Shown one piece after another: positions 1 through 15,351 of a DNA stretch of 64,000 nt; position 1 is the first letter of the stretch; every line of letters begins with the position of its first letter. The stretch is taken from positions 2,108,001 through 2,172,000 of the forward strand of contig JAJFZO010000537.1 of the NCBI GenBank assembly GCA_021397835.1, given 5' to 3'. The notes beneath the pieces were generated by a model. The model was not told the origin of the DNA and did not search any database. It was given only the letters and a program-made list of their open reading frames with translations. A program made the position numbers and the translations under genes. The DNA comes from Moringa oleifera. Its lineage: Eukaryota > Streptophyta > Magnoliopsida > Brassicales > Moringaceae.

Positions 1-1650
1 TTACACATAAAATAAATTCATCAAACAGATGTATTCATTGGCATTTGAAATTTCAAACAAAAGGCCTCAATTTGGATTGAGATAGTGTAATTCACATTAC
101 ATGCAAAACAAATTAATTAACTAACATTCACCAAAATAATATATGAAAAACATCAAAGAATATCTTTGCATTAACAATATAACCAAATCAGTATAATGCA
201 AAATGTTAAATAGTACTTCTTAATAAATTGGGATAATTATTGCAAATATAATTTTAAAAAAATTAAAAAAATTAGCCACCCTAATACTTAAAATCACTAA
301 CCCAAAACATAAAGGCCTAATTCTATTCGCTATCCATTAGAGACAATGTCAGACAATGACGCAATATCACGATAATTTCAGCTTCCACTATTCACATTGA
401 AATCAATTGTGAAGGCTGAAAATGGCAATGAATTTTCACAAATCATGCTCTCTATTAACTCAATTTACTAATGTCAAGTCTTAAACCCATAACGAACTTC
501 ATGTCCAAGCTTCTGTGACAAGTTAGAGTGAAACATAAAAGAAAAAAAAAATATGAAGCCACCCATAGTGTTAACGCTAATTTTAGATAGTATTAGCCTT
601 CGAGGGGTATTTCATCAATTTTTGTTACCTCAGAGTTTGTAACGTTACTTTTGAAACCTTATGGTATTTTTGATAACGTAAGTCAAATATTAGGGTCTTA
701 TAGGATCTTTACCTAAAATGAATTGTATCCAAATGATTCTTTTTACACTTTTTTTTTTTCTGTAAATCTTCAAAGTTATTTGATAATTATTAAAAAAAAA
801 ATCTCTTAGAATACATAACCAAGTATATCCTTTTTTTTTAAAGAAAAAACAAGGCAAATGTATGTGATTATATTTTTGTATCATAATTAAATAACATAAG
901 TGAGCTAAGAATGTCATAAATGTGTGGCAATATATGTCTATGTTTTTCTCCTTTTTTCCAATGCAAAGAATTTTCCTCATTTCATCAATTCTTTAGATTA
1001 GATACCTCATGAATTTATGACTACTATCTAAGGTTTATGCATTTCTAGAAGCTTAATGCATCATAACAAAGTGTTACACCTTGGCACTTTACAAAGTTTG
1101 AATATATACAAATTTTATATAAATTAATTAATATTAGTAAATTAGTGCAAAAAACTTAGTTAAACAGAAAAAAAAAAAGATTTTTTTTTTAACATCTATA
1201 TGAATTGGTGCTTGCAAAAATATCTAAAATTATTAAACAACTTTTTTTAACCTTATTTTTGACTCTCGAACAAAAATATCCTTTGTTAGGCTTGCAAATT
1301 CATTAAAAAAAAAATCGAGAGAAAAGAGTACAAAACGTTACGTTCTTTGTATACCTTTTCTCTCTCTTATTTCATTTCTCTCACCTTATTCATTCTCTTA
1401 ATTTTAAAACTTGAAAACTCTTTACTTTCTCTAAAAAATCCAATGATTATTTGTAGAAATCTTTAAATATTTGTCAATGATTCTTCAATCAATTTCTATA
1501 AAGTTACAGGGTAACGATATGCTTTTTTCTTTGAAAAAACACGTTGATTTTCTTAAAAAATGATAATCAGTTATAATGAGACACCTATAAAAAACATTTC
1601 TCCTTTCTATAATTCTTAAGTTTTTTTTTCATGTCACCATGCTTGAATAG
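1..1650. other. AT-rich intergenic DNA, no gene seen
   Basis: This stretch is strongly AT-rich with many A and T homopolymer runs. The only open frame of any length, on the minus strand at 690-980, is lysine, isoleucine and phenylalanine rich, resembles no family, and looks like chance. I see no exon-like sequence, RNA gene or clear terminal repeat here. Confidence 0.6.
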
Positions 1651-3060
1651 GTTGTAAACATGTTAAATATACATCTATATATATATACACATATTTCTAG
1701 GATGTGAATGTGTTACGACTTAAATCTTTTATGGATATGTTGTTGGCTTATCTGAGTATGATTGCTTTGACGAGGATAAGCATGAAATTCCCTTGTTATG
1801 TTGTTGATAAGTTTTTGTATCCAATTATGTATATTGTATGAGGGGTATAGGACACTAGGCCACCAAGAAGCCATGTCTATTCCATATTATATATTGTTTG
1901 TAAATTTTTTTAATTGTTCATGTATTATTTGAGTGACTCATGTATTATTTGAAATAATTATGTATTATTTATATTATCCATGTATTATTTATAATATATT
2001 TTAATCATTCATATATTATACAAATGGTGAGGAAGGTATCATGAAAGCTACCGCTACTTTTGCCACCAAGGAGGTAACAATCAATAATTATTCATCTCTT
2101 GAAACAGCAAGGACAATTGTTGAGGTGTTGTTCAGCTTAGATGATAATGGAATTGCACTCGATTGATTCCAAGGGCTATTTATGGACTTTCTAAATATGA
2201 AACAAAACATGACCTTTGGTGCCTAATCAATCCATCAATGCGTACATGTACAAGTATAAATTGAAGAATGTATTTTGATGTTATGAATACTATTTAGATT
2301 ATGTTAATAAATAATTGGTGTATAGTTCATAACTGTAAAATGAAAAAAGTTGTCGGATGACAATGTTTGTTTATAAGTTGACAAAATTTTTGGATTTTAC
2401 AAGTAGAGACTTTGTAATTCATAGTCTGGTAACGAAACACCATATTGATACACTTATGATTAATACATATAATTCGGTAAAATAATACATGATAACAATG
2501 TGATTAATACATGATGTAATGAAATAATACTGATAACTATATGATTAATACGTAAAAAAGTACAATAACACATTATAAATCAAAATAGTGCATGAACAAA
2601 TCAATATTTTCTAGTTAAGCATTATCTAGTGTAAATAGCATACTATTTTGGCTCAAAGATTGGTTCTCGACATTATCCAGCATAGATAGCTGCATTTCAA
2701 ACTTTGACAAATTAACAATCAACGCATGTTTGTACTGTGTCCATTAGTTGAGAATAAGTGATATCTTTGAAGATCAATAACCCAATAGTTTCTATAAGAT
2801 CATTCACGTACTTAAAACTTTCCTTGGATTGCAATCATGTTCTATTCCAAGATAAGAAAGCTCTTATAATGTCAGACATATTGAAAAAAATAATAATAAG
2901 TATGAACATTTTTTTAAAATGATGCATGAATTAATCAATAAAATAATACATGAACAATGAAAATAATATATGAAAACTTAAGTCAATACATGGATAGTGT
3001 AAATAATGCATTAACACTTGATGATAAATGAATACTTGAAATGACACGTGAGCATTGTAA
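1651..3060. repeat. Degenerate ATGTATTATTT repeats, likely decayed transposon
   Basis: The motif tgtattattt recurs about every 20-25 bases at roughly 1919-1990, and its reverse complement aataatacatg recurs through about 2460-3060. The two clusters therefore face each other around a less repetitive centre (about 2030-2430). That centre has short coding-looking stretches broken by stops. The opposed arrangement suggests an old mobile element with internal subterminal repeats, but no family can be assigned. Confidence 0.4.
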
Positions 3061-4600
3061 ATCAATGGCGAACTAAAATTTTAAATATAGTGGGCTAAAA
3101 TTTTTTTCATCAGCTATAATATTTTTTTTTTATTTTAATGTAAAATCACAGTAAAGTAAAAAATATGATGAGCTATTTTTAAATATCATTATTCATAAAT
3201 TAAAAATCTTCTATTAAGTTTTATATTTGTAAAATTTTTAATAATAAAATATATGTCGATTGATTTAATAATATTTTTTAAATATAAACAATCATACTAT
3301 GTGTAAAAACGAAAAAAAAAAAATTGTCATCCAACTTATTATCAAAAGATCTTGATGTTTTAAACTTAAAACTACATTGAAGAGAAATTATAAGTTTGCC
3401 AAGATAATTACTTCACAAATTTTAATTTTTAATTTAAATTTTTTTCAACTAAAGTGACCTCTTTATCATTCAGTATTAATCAAAACTATTGAGAACTTTT
3501 AAATATTTCATTCTATTATGTTTAAAACCCACAATTTCGATCAATATTATTATTAGTATTATTGTCTACAATAGATCAAGAAAGGAAATCCATGTCTCCC
3601 TCATCTATACGTGCGTGATGTATTTGTTTAGTTTATGTGTTTATACAGACATACATTAGTCTTTACGAGTATATAAATAAATCATTAATTAGTGATATAA
3701 AATAGAAAAAGCAATGAAAAGTGAAAGATTTACAAAAAATAATTATACAAGATTTCAAATATATAAACACAATTAGTTTATACAAATTTCAACATGAGTT
3801 AAAATTAAAAAAAAATTATAAAAAGATAATAAATTATTGAATTCTTTTATTATGATCCCTTTACTTAACTAAAAAAAAGACAATTCATTATTTAAAAAAT
3901 TAAAAAATTGAAAAATTCGTCACTTAAATTTTTTTAAAAATTATAAACATAAAAATTTATGAAAACTTTATAAAATTATTCAAGTTTATATATATATTGC
4001 AAAAATTATCCTGAGTTATAGCTCGGGATAACCCTAAATTCTGCTCTTGCTGTAACTAATGCATAAACACCCAGGACTTACATCTTCGTACATAAAAATC
4101 AATAATTTTGGATATACACTGTCATGCTCATATAAAACACAGAAAACACTACAAAGAAGTGTAAATATAAACATAAAAGAGTCCTTTTTTAAAAAAATCT
4201 GCCGAAGAAAATTTATCAAAAATAAAAATGGAGATAAGAGCGAAATTTAATGAAAAAAATTAGATTTATAAATATCGTTGTTAATACTTGAAATATTGAT
4301 ATAAAACCTAATTGAAAAAAAAACTAGTTTTTATATATGAAGTGAAAATCTTTCCAACGGGTTCAGAGAGAAGGCGTGCAAGATAAACCAAATGCAAAAA
4401 TAAAACAATGCACCATTAAAATTATGAAATCTTATCTGTCAAGTATAAAATCTAAGCTCAAACCAGAAAAAGAGAATGCTAACGTAGACGTTTGATGAGA
4501 GCAAAATTATTAAAGAGAGATGACATCTCACCTACTCGAAAAGAGAGAAAAAATCTGCTTTAGACAATTTAAAGAAAAAAAAGTTTCAAAAATTTAAAGC
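3061..4600. other. AT-rich intergenic DNA, no gene seen
   Basis: AT-rich, low-complexity sequence. Two overlapping open frames on opposite strands near 4034-4250 are short, unrelated to any family I know, and probably accidental. The part nearest 4600-5200 probably holds the 3' flank of the HINT gene, which is transcribed leftwards and stops at 5213. Confidence 0.5.
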
Positions 4601-5212
4601 ATTCAGCTCTTTGCAATGGATGTTTGTCTTGTGACTGCTTGGCATTAGGGCTCAGGATTGAATGGGCTTCCAAATACTAAGATGACGATGAGAGCCAACA
4701 CCTGACTGATTCCAACACTGTTGATAAGAGCATACCAGTGCTGGTGCCATAATACATTGAGGATAAATAGACCCAAAATCCAATGCTTTCCCAAGATCCT
4801 CATCAGAAGGCTCCATCCGTCTAAAGTTGGATAAAATTAGCAGCTGCCTTTAATGGGTTCTAACCACCACCTTGTCCAAATTACTCCAAAAGATTATTAG
4901 CATGGTTACAGATTGAATGATTAAATAGTGAAATCCCAAGTCCTCTTTCCTTCCCCCCCTTTTCTGCACCATAAAATCTTTAACAAAAAGCTTAATGAAG
5001 AAGCAGTAAATGCAGCCACCAAACAGGAAAACTAATAGGTTCCACATTATTATAGTCAACACAGCAATTCAAGTTTATCTTTCCCTCAATAGTCAAATTA
5101 TCATAGTTATAATTGCCAGTCGACATATTTCCAAACTTGGTTACCAGAGGCAGACAACAAACTGCTACAACCAAACAGGATCTTGCCCACCAAGTATGGA
5201 CCAACTCCCATT

Positions 5213-8599
<3,387 letters not shown>

Positions 8600-8639
8600 T
8601 TTTCTGCTTTTCCCGGTGAGTAGAAGAAATAAGTCAAAC

Positions 8640-9610
8640 GGACATACACGTCATCTCCTCAACCACAAATTGTGTTGCTTTTTTTCCAAAAAAAAAAAAC
8701 TTTAAAATTATTTTATTTTATTGAAATTTTGTCTTTAGAGAAAAAAAGAAAAAGAAAACATGAGTTCCAACTAATTATGGTTTTAAGTTCTAAAACTAAT
8801 AAAAGTATTTATTTTCTCAATATTTAAATTAATAATAACAGGATATTATCTGCAAATTTTAAAAAATATAAAAAATTTAAATGGGTATAATTCTTTAATA
8901 TAGCAAGGAGAAGGGGATTCATTGCACTGCCACTGTTCCTCACCCTCCAAGAAAAAGTAATAAACAATAAATATATTAAATTTGCTTTCAGAAATATTTT
9001 TAAAATAACAATTTTCTTCTTTTTATTTTATCTTTTCCTTTTTCCCACTTTTTATCATTTTTTTCCTTTCTCTTATTTTTTTATTTTCCAAATTATTCAA
9101 TATGATCTAATTTTTAATTTTTCAAAGATAAAATAGGTACAAAAAATAATTTAAAAAACAATACAATAGGTTTAAACAGTAAAAAAATGTTTTTGATTTC
9201 AAGCTTTTTAATAAAATTACACATAATAATTTAATAAATTTAATAATTCAAATTATTTATCAATATTATAAATTATTAAAATCTTTATAATTCTTGTTTT
9301 TTTTCTCTCATAAGTTCCAACAGTAGGAAATTGAAATGTTTGGACATTAATTTCTCACTTGGGGCTCCCTAATTCGAAGCAATAAGACACCAAGAAGAAT
9401 TGTGTTGCAGAGGCAAACTGGAATGATCAAAACAAATACTCTTTTGATTAAATTTTACAGGGAAAGCAGAGGCTGTCTTTGAGTTTCATATATCTAGACA
9501 GCCCAAAAGAATATGAGAATTCAATTCAAGTCACCATAACTAGGGGGAGAAAAAGAACTTTTTTCCCAGAATCAACTTCCCCAATACAAAATCAGCTCAT
9601 TCACCCAATC
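8640..9610. other. Spacer between the HINT and cyclin genes
   Basis: This spacer holds the HINT promoter side (8600 upward) and the cyclin 3' flank (below 9616), since both genes run leftwards. The middle (8690-9310) is AT-rich with homopolymer runs and shows no coding exon. An ACGTCA-type element occurs near 8648-8655 just upstream of HINT, but a single six-base match is weak evidence. Sequence at 9380-9610 is less AT-rich and is probably the cyclin 3' UTR. Confidence 0.5.
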
Positions 9611-9615
9611 CCAAT

Positions 9616-12600
9616 TTAAACCGCAGCAGCCTTCACTGCATTACTAGGCAGGAGAGCCTTGGCCGGTAGAATCAGCGCCACAGCTCCTCGTTCAGGATGC
9701 GAGTACTTCTTGTACACAACATTAAGTTTGCTTTCTGGAGCCTTTGAGTGGAGGAACACCAGCAGCTTAGCACAGTCCCTGTTTTGGATCAGAGCAACAA
9801 GGAAAGTTTCATTAAACACCCATTTCCCACTTGTTTGTGCAAGCCCATGGAAGAAAATAAAACTTACATCAGTTGGCTCTCCGAGTAAGCCGTATGGAAC
9901 TTGAGCGTTTCAGTCCAGACAGGTTGCTTGTTTAGAGTGCACCGAGCAGCATAGACTGCTGAGGCAGCAACCATTGACGGGCAGAACATTATGGTGTCAT
10001 AATGCATCATACCCAACTCAGCGAGAAAGTAGACCATGTTCTCCATCTATCAAAACCCCAAATTAAATTTAACTCATGGAGGATGGAGATGTTCGATATG
10101 TAACATTTCACAGGCAGGATGGTTTACTCACCGCTTCATCAGGAATAGATGCTTTGATGAAACGAGCAAGGAACACATAATGTGTTGGCACTGTCAAGTA
10201 CCATTCCAATTTGCCCAATATAGTTTTCTCCATCATTAGTATCTGTTGATGACTGTAAGCATTGTCTGAAATGCATACCAAATCGTTTACCTGCAAAATT
10301 TGGTTCATCTTGCAGTTAGCTTATGGTATAAATATGAAATCCTCAAGAGACCAAACTTGTATAGACATGTTAGCACCTCAGGGGGCCAGATTTCTTCGTA
10401 TTTGGAGGCCATAAGCATGGCACTGATGCCCACCAACTGTAATTCCCTCCTTGGAACAATCTTCACTGAAAGGAACCGATCAATTATGTTGATGGTGAGA
10501 TAGAGGGTTTCAGGGGAGAGGTCAAATTTGAGGTGGACATCTATCAACCAGTCCACAAGAATTGCTCTCATCTTCTCATTGATCTCGGTCTGCGAGTGAA
10601 TATAGTTATGTGGCCGGCTCTCATTCTACATCAGAGGAATCAGAGATTAGATGTATTCATCGTTTAACATCAGATACATTCATCTAAAGTAGATAAAATC
10701 GGATTATACCTCTACTGATTGATAGAACTTGTAGATGTCCTCAACATATTCCACCTCATTCAGGTCATTATTAGCATCTGCTGCATCTATGTCAACAATC
10801 TGCTCCTTTGGTTTGTTATTCAGACCACAAGCAGCCTGCAATTGTTTCAAAATTAGAACACGGGAGCAAGAGTAACTGCAGTCCATATTTTTAGAATAAC
10901 CCTAAAAAGAAATGGAGAGAGATAATGATAAGCTACCTTGCTTCTGGCAGTAAGGACCGAAGTGTAAGTTGCTTTCTTCTTGTTTGATCCTTCAGCCTCT
11001 TTTTTCTTGTGAACAGGAGCCTTTTCTTGCTTTTTAAGATCAATATCTTCTTCTGGATCTGAGCTTATCTCTATCACTTCTACAGGCTTTGGCTTAACCG
11101 TTTCTTTCTTCTGAGCTGCCTTAGGTGCTGGAGCTGCCTTAGGTGCCGGTGCAGCCTTAGGTGCCGCAGCTTTTTTCTTCCCCGCAGCAATTCCATCCAG
11201 AAGAATAGCAGCCTTATCCACATTGACACACGCTTGCTTCTGTAGTAAAGAAAAACATTTAAGTGTCTCACGCAATACCAGACCACAAGAACCTCAGTAA
11301 ACATGCCAAACGCAGAAAAAAATTGTGTAAGTTCAAGAATTTCTGATGAAGAAACGTCAGTGATGCCAAACCCAGAAAAATTGTGTAAGTTCAAGAATTT
11401 CTGATGAAGAAACATCAGCGAGTAGTCTAGCCACATTCTTCAACCACAAAATAAACAAACTCCCAGAATCGAGATTTTAATTTTCGATGATAGTACAGAG
11501 TAAACAAGTAACAGGAGATCTACCTACCCTGACCACAAGAACTTCAATAAACATGCCAAAACCAGAAAAATTTGTATAAGTCAACGAATTTCTTACGAAG
11601 AAACATCAGCGAGCAGTCTAGCCACATTCTTCAACCACAAAATAAACAACCTCCCAGAATCAAGATTTTAATTTTCGATGATAGTGCAAGGTAAACAAGT
11701 AACAAGAGATCTACCCACCTTGTTATTCTCAGCAGCGGCTGCAGCTTGTGCATTGGCAAGTAGTTGTGCACAGAAACTCCTAAGAAACATTCAAAAAAGT
11801 AAGCAGAGGGAGATAAAATTGACATAAACAAATGTAACAGTAATGAGAAAGTGAGAGAGAGACAGGGAGAAAGCGAGAGACCTCGTGATTGGGCGGGAGA
11901 TCTGAGGCAGGGGCTTGCCGTCATTTCCTCGAGCAGGTACAAGATTCCCAATATCACCAAGAGCACGCCGATTCTTTCCTTCTGCTGCGTTTTTCTTCTG
12001 CTGCTTTCCTCCTACAACTGCGTCACCTGTGGAAAAAAAAAAAGATAATCCATTTAAAAGAATTTCCAGACAGAGTGCTGAATATCTCATATGAACAAAA
12101 TAATCTGACCCATACAAAACGATTGAACCAATACTACATTAGGTTTCCAAGAAAAATTTAGGAAAACGGAATACTAATGAGGGCTAGTGATCCTACAGAC
12201 AGAACTTCACTAGTGAGACTTCAGTTATCTGAAAACGACCACGACAACCCAAAAAAAAGAAAAAAGAAGAAGAGGAAGAAGAAGAGAAGAAAAACAAAGA
12301 TTTCCAACAAGAAAAACTACCTTGAAGTTTTCTGGCAACCGAAGAGAGGGAACAAACCCTAGAAAATAGCATGCTATTTGTAAAAATTAAAAAAAAAACC
12401 ACAGGAATGAAAACTCAAAATAGTGAAAATCAGAAAATCATTTCAAAGATTGGAAACACTGCAGATCTGAATGGAAGAAGGCACCAAGAATCGCCCAATC
12501 AAAAAAGGATCAGATTGATAAATGGCTATTCAAATCGAACCCAAATTCTTATAAGTGGAACACAACCCATAAGAAGTGAAAACTAAAAAATCAAAGACGC

Positions 12601-12691
12601 ATGGTAAATAATAATCGATGAAACTAATCAAGACATCGAGTAAAGTAAAAATACCTCTGGCTTGTTGTGGAATAACAGGTCTTGAAGCCAT
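9616..12691 (-). CDS. CYCB1: G2/mitotic-specific cyclin, B1 type, nine exons
   Basis: B1 cyclins bind and activate cyclin-dependent kinase at the G2/M transition and are destroyed by the anaphase-promoting complex. Exons on the minus strand: 12691-12655, 12026-11882, 11779-11719, 11239-10937, 10835-10710, 10625-10377, 10290-10132, 10046-9868 and 9778-9616. All introns are GT..AG; the joined frame is 1422 nt, 473 aa. A destruction box RRALGDIGN lies at residues 32-40. Residues ~85-180 are a Lys/Ala/Pro-rich linker with APKAAP repeats and an acidic patch (SSDPEEDID). The cyclin signature MRAILVDWL starts at residue 243, followed by the N-terminal cyclin fold; the C-terminal fold (about 340-457) includes [11 protein letters not shown]. 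The MASR N-terminus matches the plant B1 group. Upstream AACGG elements support mitotic expression. The exact B1 subgroup is not resolved. Confidence 0.96.
11276..11722. repeat. Tandem duplication in cyclin intron 3, reaching the splice donor
   Basis: Two copies of a ~190-bp segment lie head to tail: about 11276-11531 and 11526-11722. Both carry caccacaagaac, tctagccacattcttcaacc and the agatctacc(c/t)acc end. The first copy is longer because a ~59-bp piece inside it (about 11302-11360 and 11361-11418) is itself duplicated. The right-hand copy ends in the true donor of exon 3 (minus strand AAG|GTGGGTAG); the left-hand copy keeps a diverged version (CAGGGTAGGTAG) deep in the intron. Confidence 0.85.
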
Positions 12692-12826
12692 TGCTGTTCT
12701 CTTTTATCTTCTTCCTTTTCTCTCTTTCTCTCTCTCTGCAAGGGTTGTAGTTAGGAAAGACACAGAACAGGAGGAGAAAATGGGAGAAGTGGCCTCCTTT
12801 TGAAGCTGAGCCGACGTTTCAATTGC

Positions 12827-12901
12827 AACGGTCAAATTTCTTTTTCAACTTCTAGCCGTTGGATCTCTTTGTAATCTAACGGTAGAGAATTTCTAGCCGT
12901 T
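12827..12901 (-). promoter_or_regulatory. Cluster of four MSA-type (AACGG) elements in the cyclin promoter
   Basis: Four AACGG cores occur within 75 bases: on the plus strand at 12827-12831 and 12878-12882, and on the minus strand at 12856-12860 and 12897-12901. They lie about 136-210 bases upstream of the cyclin ATG at 12691. The minus-strand site at 12853-12863 (TCCAACGGCTA) fits the full published mitosis-specific activator consensus YCYAACGGYYA. In other plants this element is bound by three-repeat MYB factors and drives G2/M transcription of B-type cyclins; that function is inferred here. Confidence 0.8.
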
Positions 12902-12909
12902 GGTGGGCG

Positions 12910-14041
12910 TATGGGATTTGTGCTAAAATATAAAGGAATTATTTACCTAGTATGAGGGTGAAGGAGCATAGACAAGCACCAGTATCTCAAACTTTCTGTG
13001 CAACATAACTCTTTTACGGACACGTGGATCTCCTTAACCTACATTCTATTTGAATTTTCTCACTTTTTCAATTTTTATTTTTTTTTACACTATCTGGGCA
13101 GTCGGGACAGTTTTTTTCCCCCTCTTTTGTTTGGTTAATGTGAAAATTATTATTTTTCAATTTTTATTTTAAAAATATTTGTTTAGTTATTTAAAAAATA
13201 GCAAATTCGTTTTTTTTTAAAAAAAAAAACACTTCAATGTTGAGGATAATTTGTTTATTTTCTTATGTTAGGCTTTATTAAAAAACAATGAAAATTTTAA
13301 TTTTATAAATTATATAAAATATTTATGAACTTGTATAATGCACGAAGTTTTATCATATTAATATTTATTATAAGTTTAATAACAATAATAATAAATATTT
13401 AAGTCCTATAATTTTAAAAATTATTTAAAAGTCAAATAAATTATTAAATCATAATATTTAAAGTATATAATATCATAAAAAATTAAAAATTTAATAAATA
13501 TAAATAATTTAAAATTTTAATAACAATAATATTTTGTAAAAAATTCACATAAAATTTAATTCAAGATATTTTCATAAGTTTTTGTATACAATTTTGGTTG
13601 AAGTTGAACTATCTCCTAAAAATCATCATATGTTATTTGCATTAAAATTAAAAATGTCCAATGGTATCATTATTGCTGATGACATCACATGAACAAATAG
13701 TTCTAATAGGTGTTGCTTAGAGCAGCGTTATTGCGCTTATTAAACATTAAAAATTTGTTAAAGCAATCAAATGTTTAATGGTACAAATTTTTGCAATAGT
13801 GAATATGAACATAACAAACTAATCAAATAGTCACATTAATTACATTTTGACAAATTATGCAACACAAAAGAATTTATGATAAAAACATATAAAAAAAAAA
13901 GAAGAAAAAGAAACCTTGCAAAGCTAAAATAACGGAAAACAATATATTATGCAATAGTATTTGTCTCAAATAAAATTTGGGCTTTTTTTTTCCCTAAAAT
14001 AATCACTATTAAGTAAAACTTTCTAATTTAAAATTTCATAA
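12910..14041. other. Intergenic DNA, no gene seen
   Basis: AT-rich spacer to the right of the cyclin promoter. The part at 13140-13570 is mainly A/T runs with scattered aataatat motifs. Nothing coding or RNA-like is visible. Confidence 0.5.
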
Positions 14042-14558
14042 TGCCATTAAAAAACAGTTTAAAAAAATAAAAATAGGAGAAAATAAACAAGCGGGTGAGA
14101 AAATTAACATGGAGCTTTAAAAAGATGGCTAGCAATGATAGAAAACTTTCTTCTGATCCTCAACATTGTAAGAACTCAAAATAATGTGAGCATGGAGTGT
14201 TCTCGAGGAATCACTCCAATACTATGTAAGTAACAAATTTGGCACCAAATCGTTAAAAAGTTACGGTTGAGTTGTCCGAGAATCTATTATCACCAACTTC
14301 TAATAGCTTTGACTGTTGTTGTGGTGGTTAGAGATTGAAAAAAGGGTGGATATCAAGCTAGGTTCTGAGCTTTTTTGAGCTGATAGTGGGCTGCCGCCTT
14401 TGATCGCTGGGCTGCCTCATTTGATCGAGCCTATAAATTGAATAGGCTAGTAGATGCTAGGTATATGATGACAAGTATTAGTCCAATAATAAATCTAATA
14501 ATTAATGGCTTGAGCTTCTCTACGGAGCCCATACAGCAGGCTAAATATATCTTCAACA
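14042..14558 (-). repeat. Solo LTR, same family as the LTR at 29419-29976
   Basis: This segment aligns along its length with the LTR at 29419-29976. Shared blocks include the outer end (cttcaaca preceded by aatatat), agtagatgctaggta, and gctgg(g/a)(c/t)t(g/a)cctcatttgatc. On the minus strand it starts TGTTGAAGATAT, as does the other copy. No gag or pol sequence flanks it, so it is best read as a solo LTR. Its left end is degenerate and I could not find a matching target duplication. Confidence 0.75.
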
Positions 14559-15350
14559 AAAGCCCCTTACTCTTTTATTTTTAAATTATTATCACTTTTT
14601 GAAATGAAAGAGCAGATTTTTTTACACGTTATCTATTATTTTGTCTCATATGTATACATGTTTGTACCATTTCGGTGGGTGAGGGTGGTATTTTTTAAAA
14701 AATCAGATAATGTACTTGATTGTTTGCTTCAATGGATCAGGTTAATTGACTTTCCTTGTTACCTATCTATAAGTCCTTGATGGCTTTTTGAATAGAATAG
14801 TGATGTTTCCCAATAAAGACTCGTCTTGATGGCTTTTTTTTTTTTTTCCGCTTGGATTGTCGTTTCTCTAATGATATTTCATCTTTGATAATTCCTTGCT
14901 TTTGGCTTCAAGTTTCTTGTTTACAGTTGCTACTTTAGGGTAATTTTCATTTTCTGTTCTATTTTCATGGCGTCTCTTTTTTGCATTCGGCATTGCATAT
15001 TGCCTTTCTACAAGTGAATTGGATTTGATAAAAAAGGATAGAAAACCTATTTACCTAGTTAGTGTGATTCTGCCTTCTTTCAGAAATAGGGTTGTTCTCC
15101 TTAAAAACATACACTTTACATGTATGTAAACACTTTAAACTCGAAAAATCTATGTCCCATATCCTCCATTTGGGTTCGACCTTTATTGAAACTATAAGGT
15201 TTCTCCTTCATAGATAACACATTGGAGTCACTATAACATAATGGGCTTTTAAGATGTCACATCTAAGTTAGTCTTGGATAAGTTCTTCATAGAAGTTTTC
15301 ACCCATTCTTCACTTTTAAGAAAAATCTAGGTACTCTATAGTTTTATTAG
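14559..15350. other. Intergenic DNA, no gene seen
   Basis: This is less AT-rich than its surroundings but has no open frame with family resemblance on either strand and no exon pattern I can support. Confidence 0.45.
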
Positions 15351-15351
15351 G

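Noticed and set aside
690..980. 96-codon minus-strand frame
   Set aside because: Lysine and isoleucine-rich sequence from AT-rich DNA with no motif or exon context.
11080..11436. 118-codon minus-strand frame with repeated His/Leu/Arg units
   Set aside because: It is the wrong frame of cyclin exon 4 (the APKAAP repeat) plus intron sequence.
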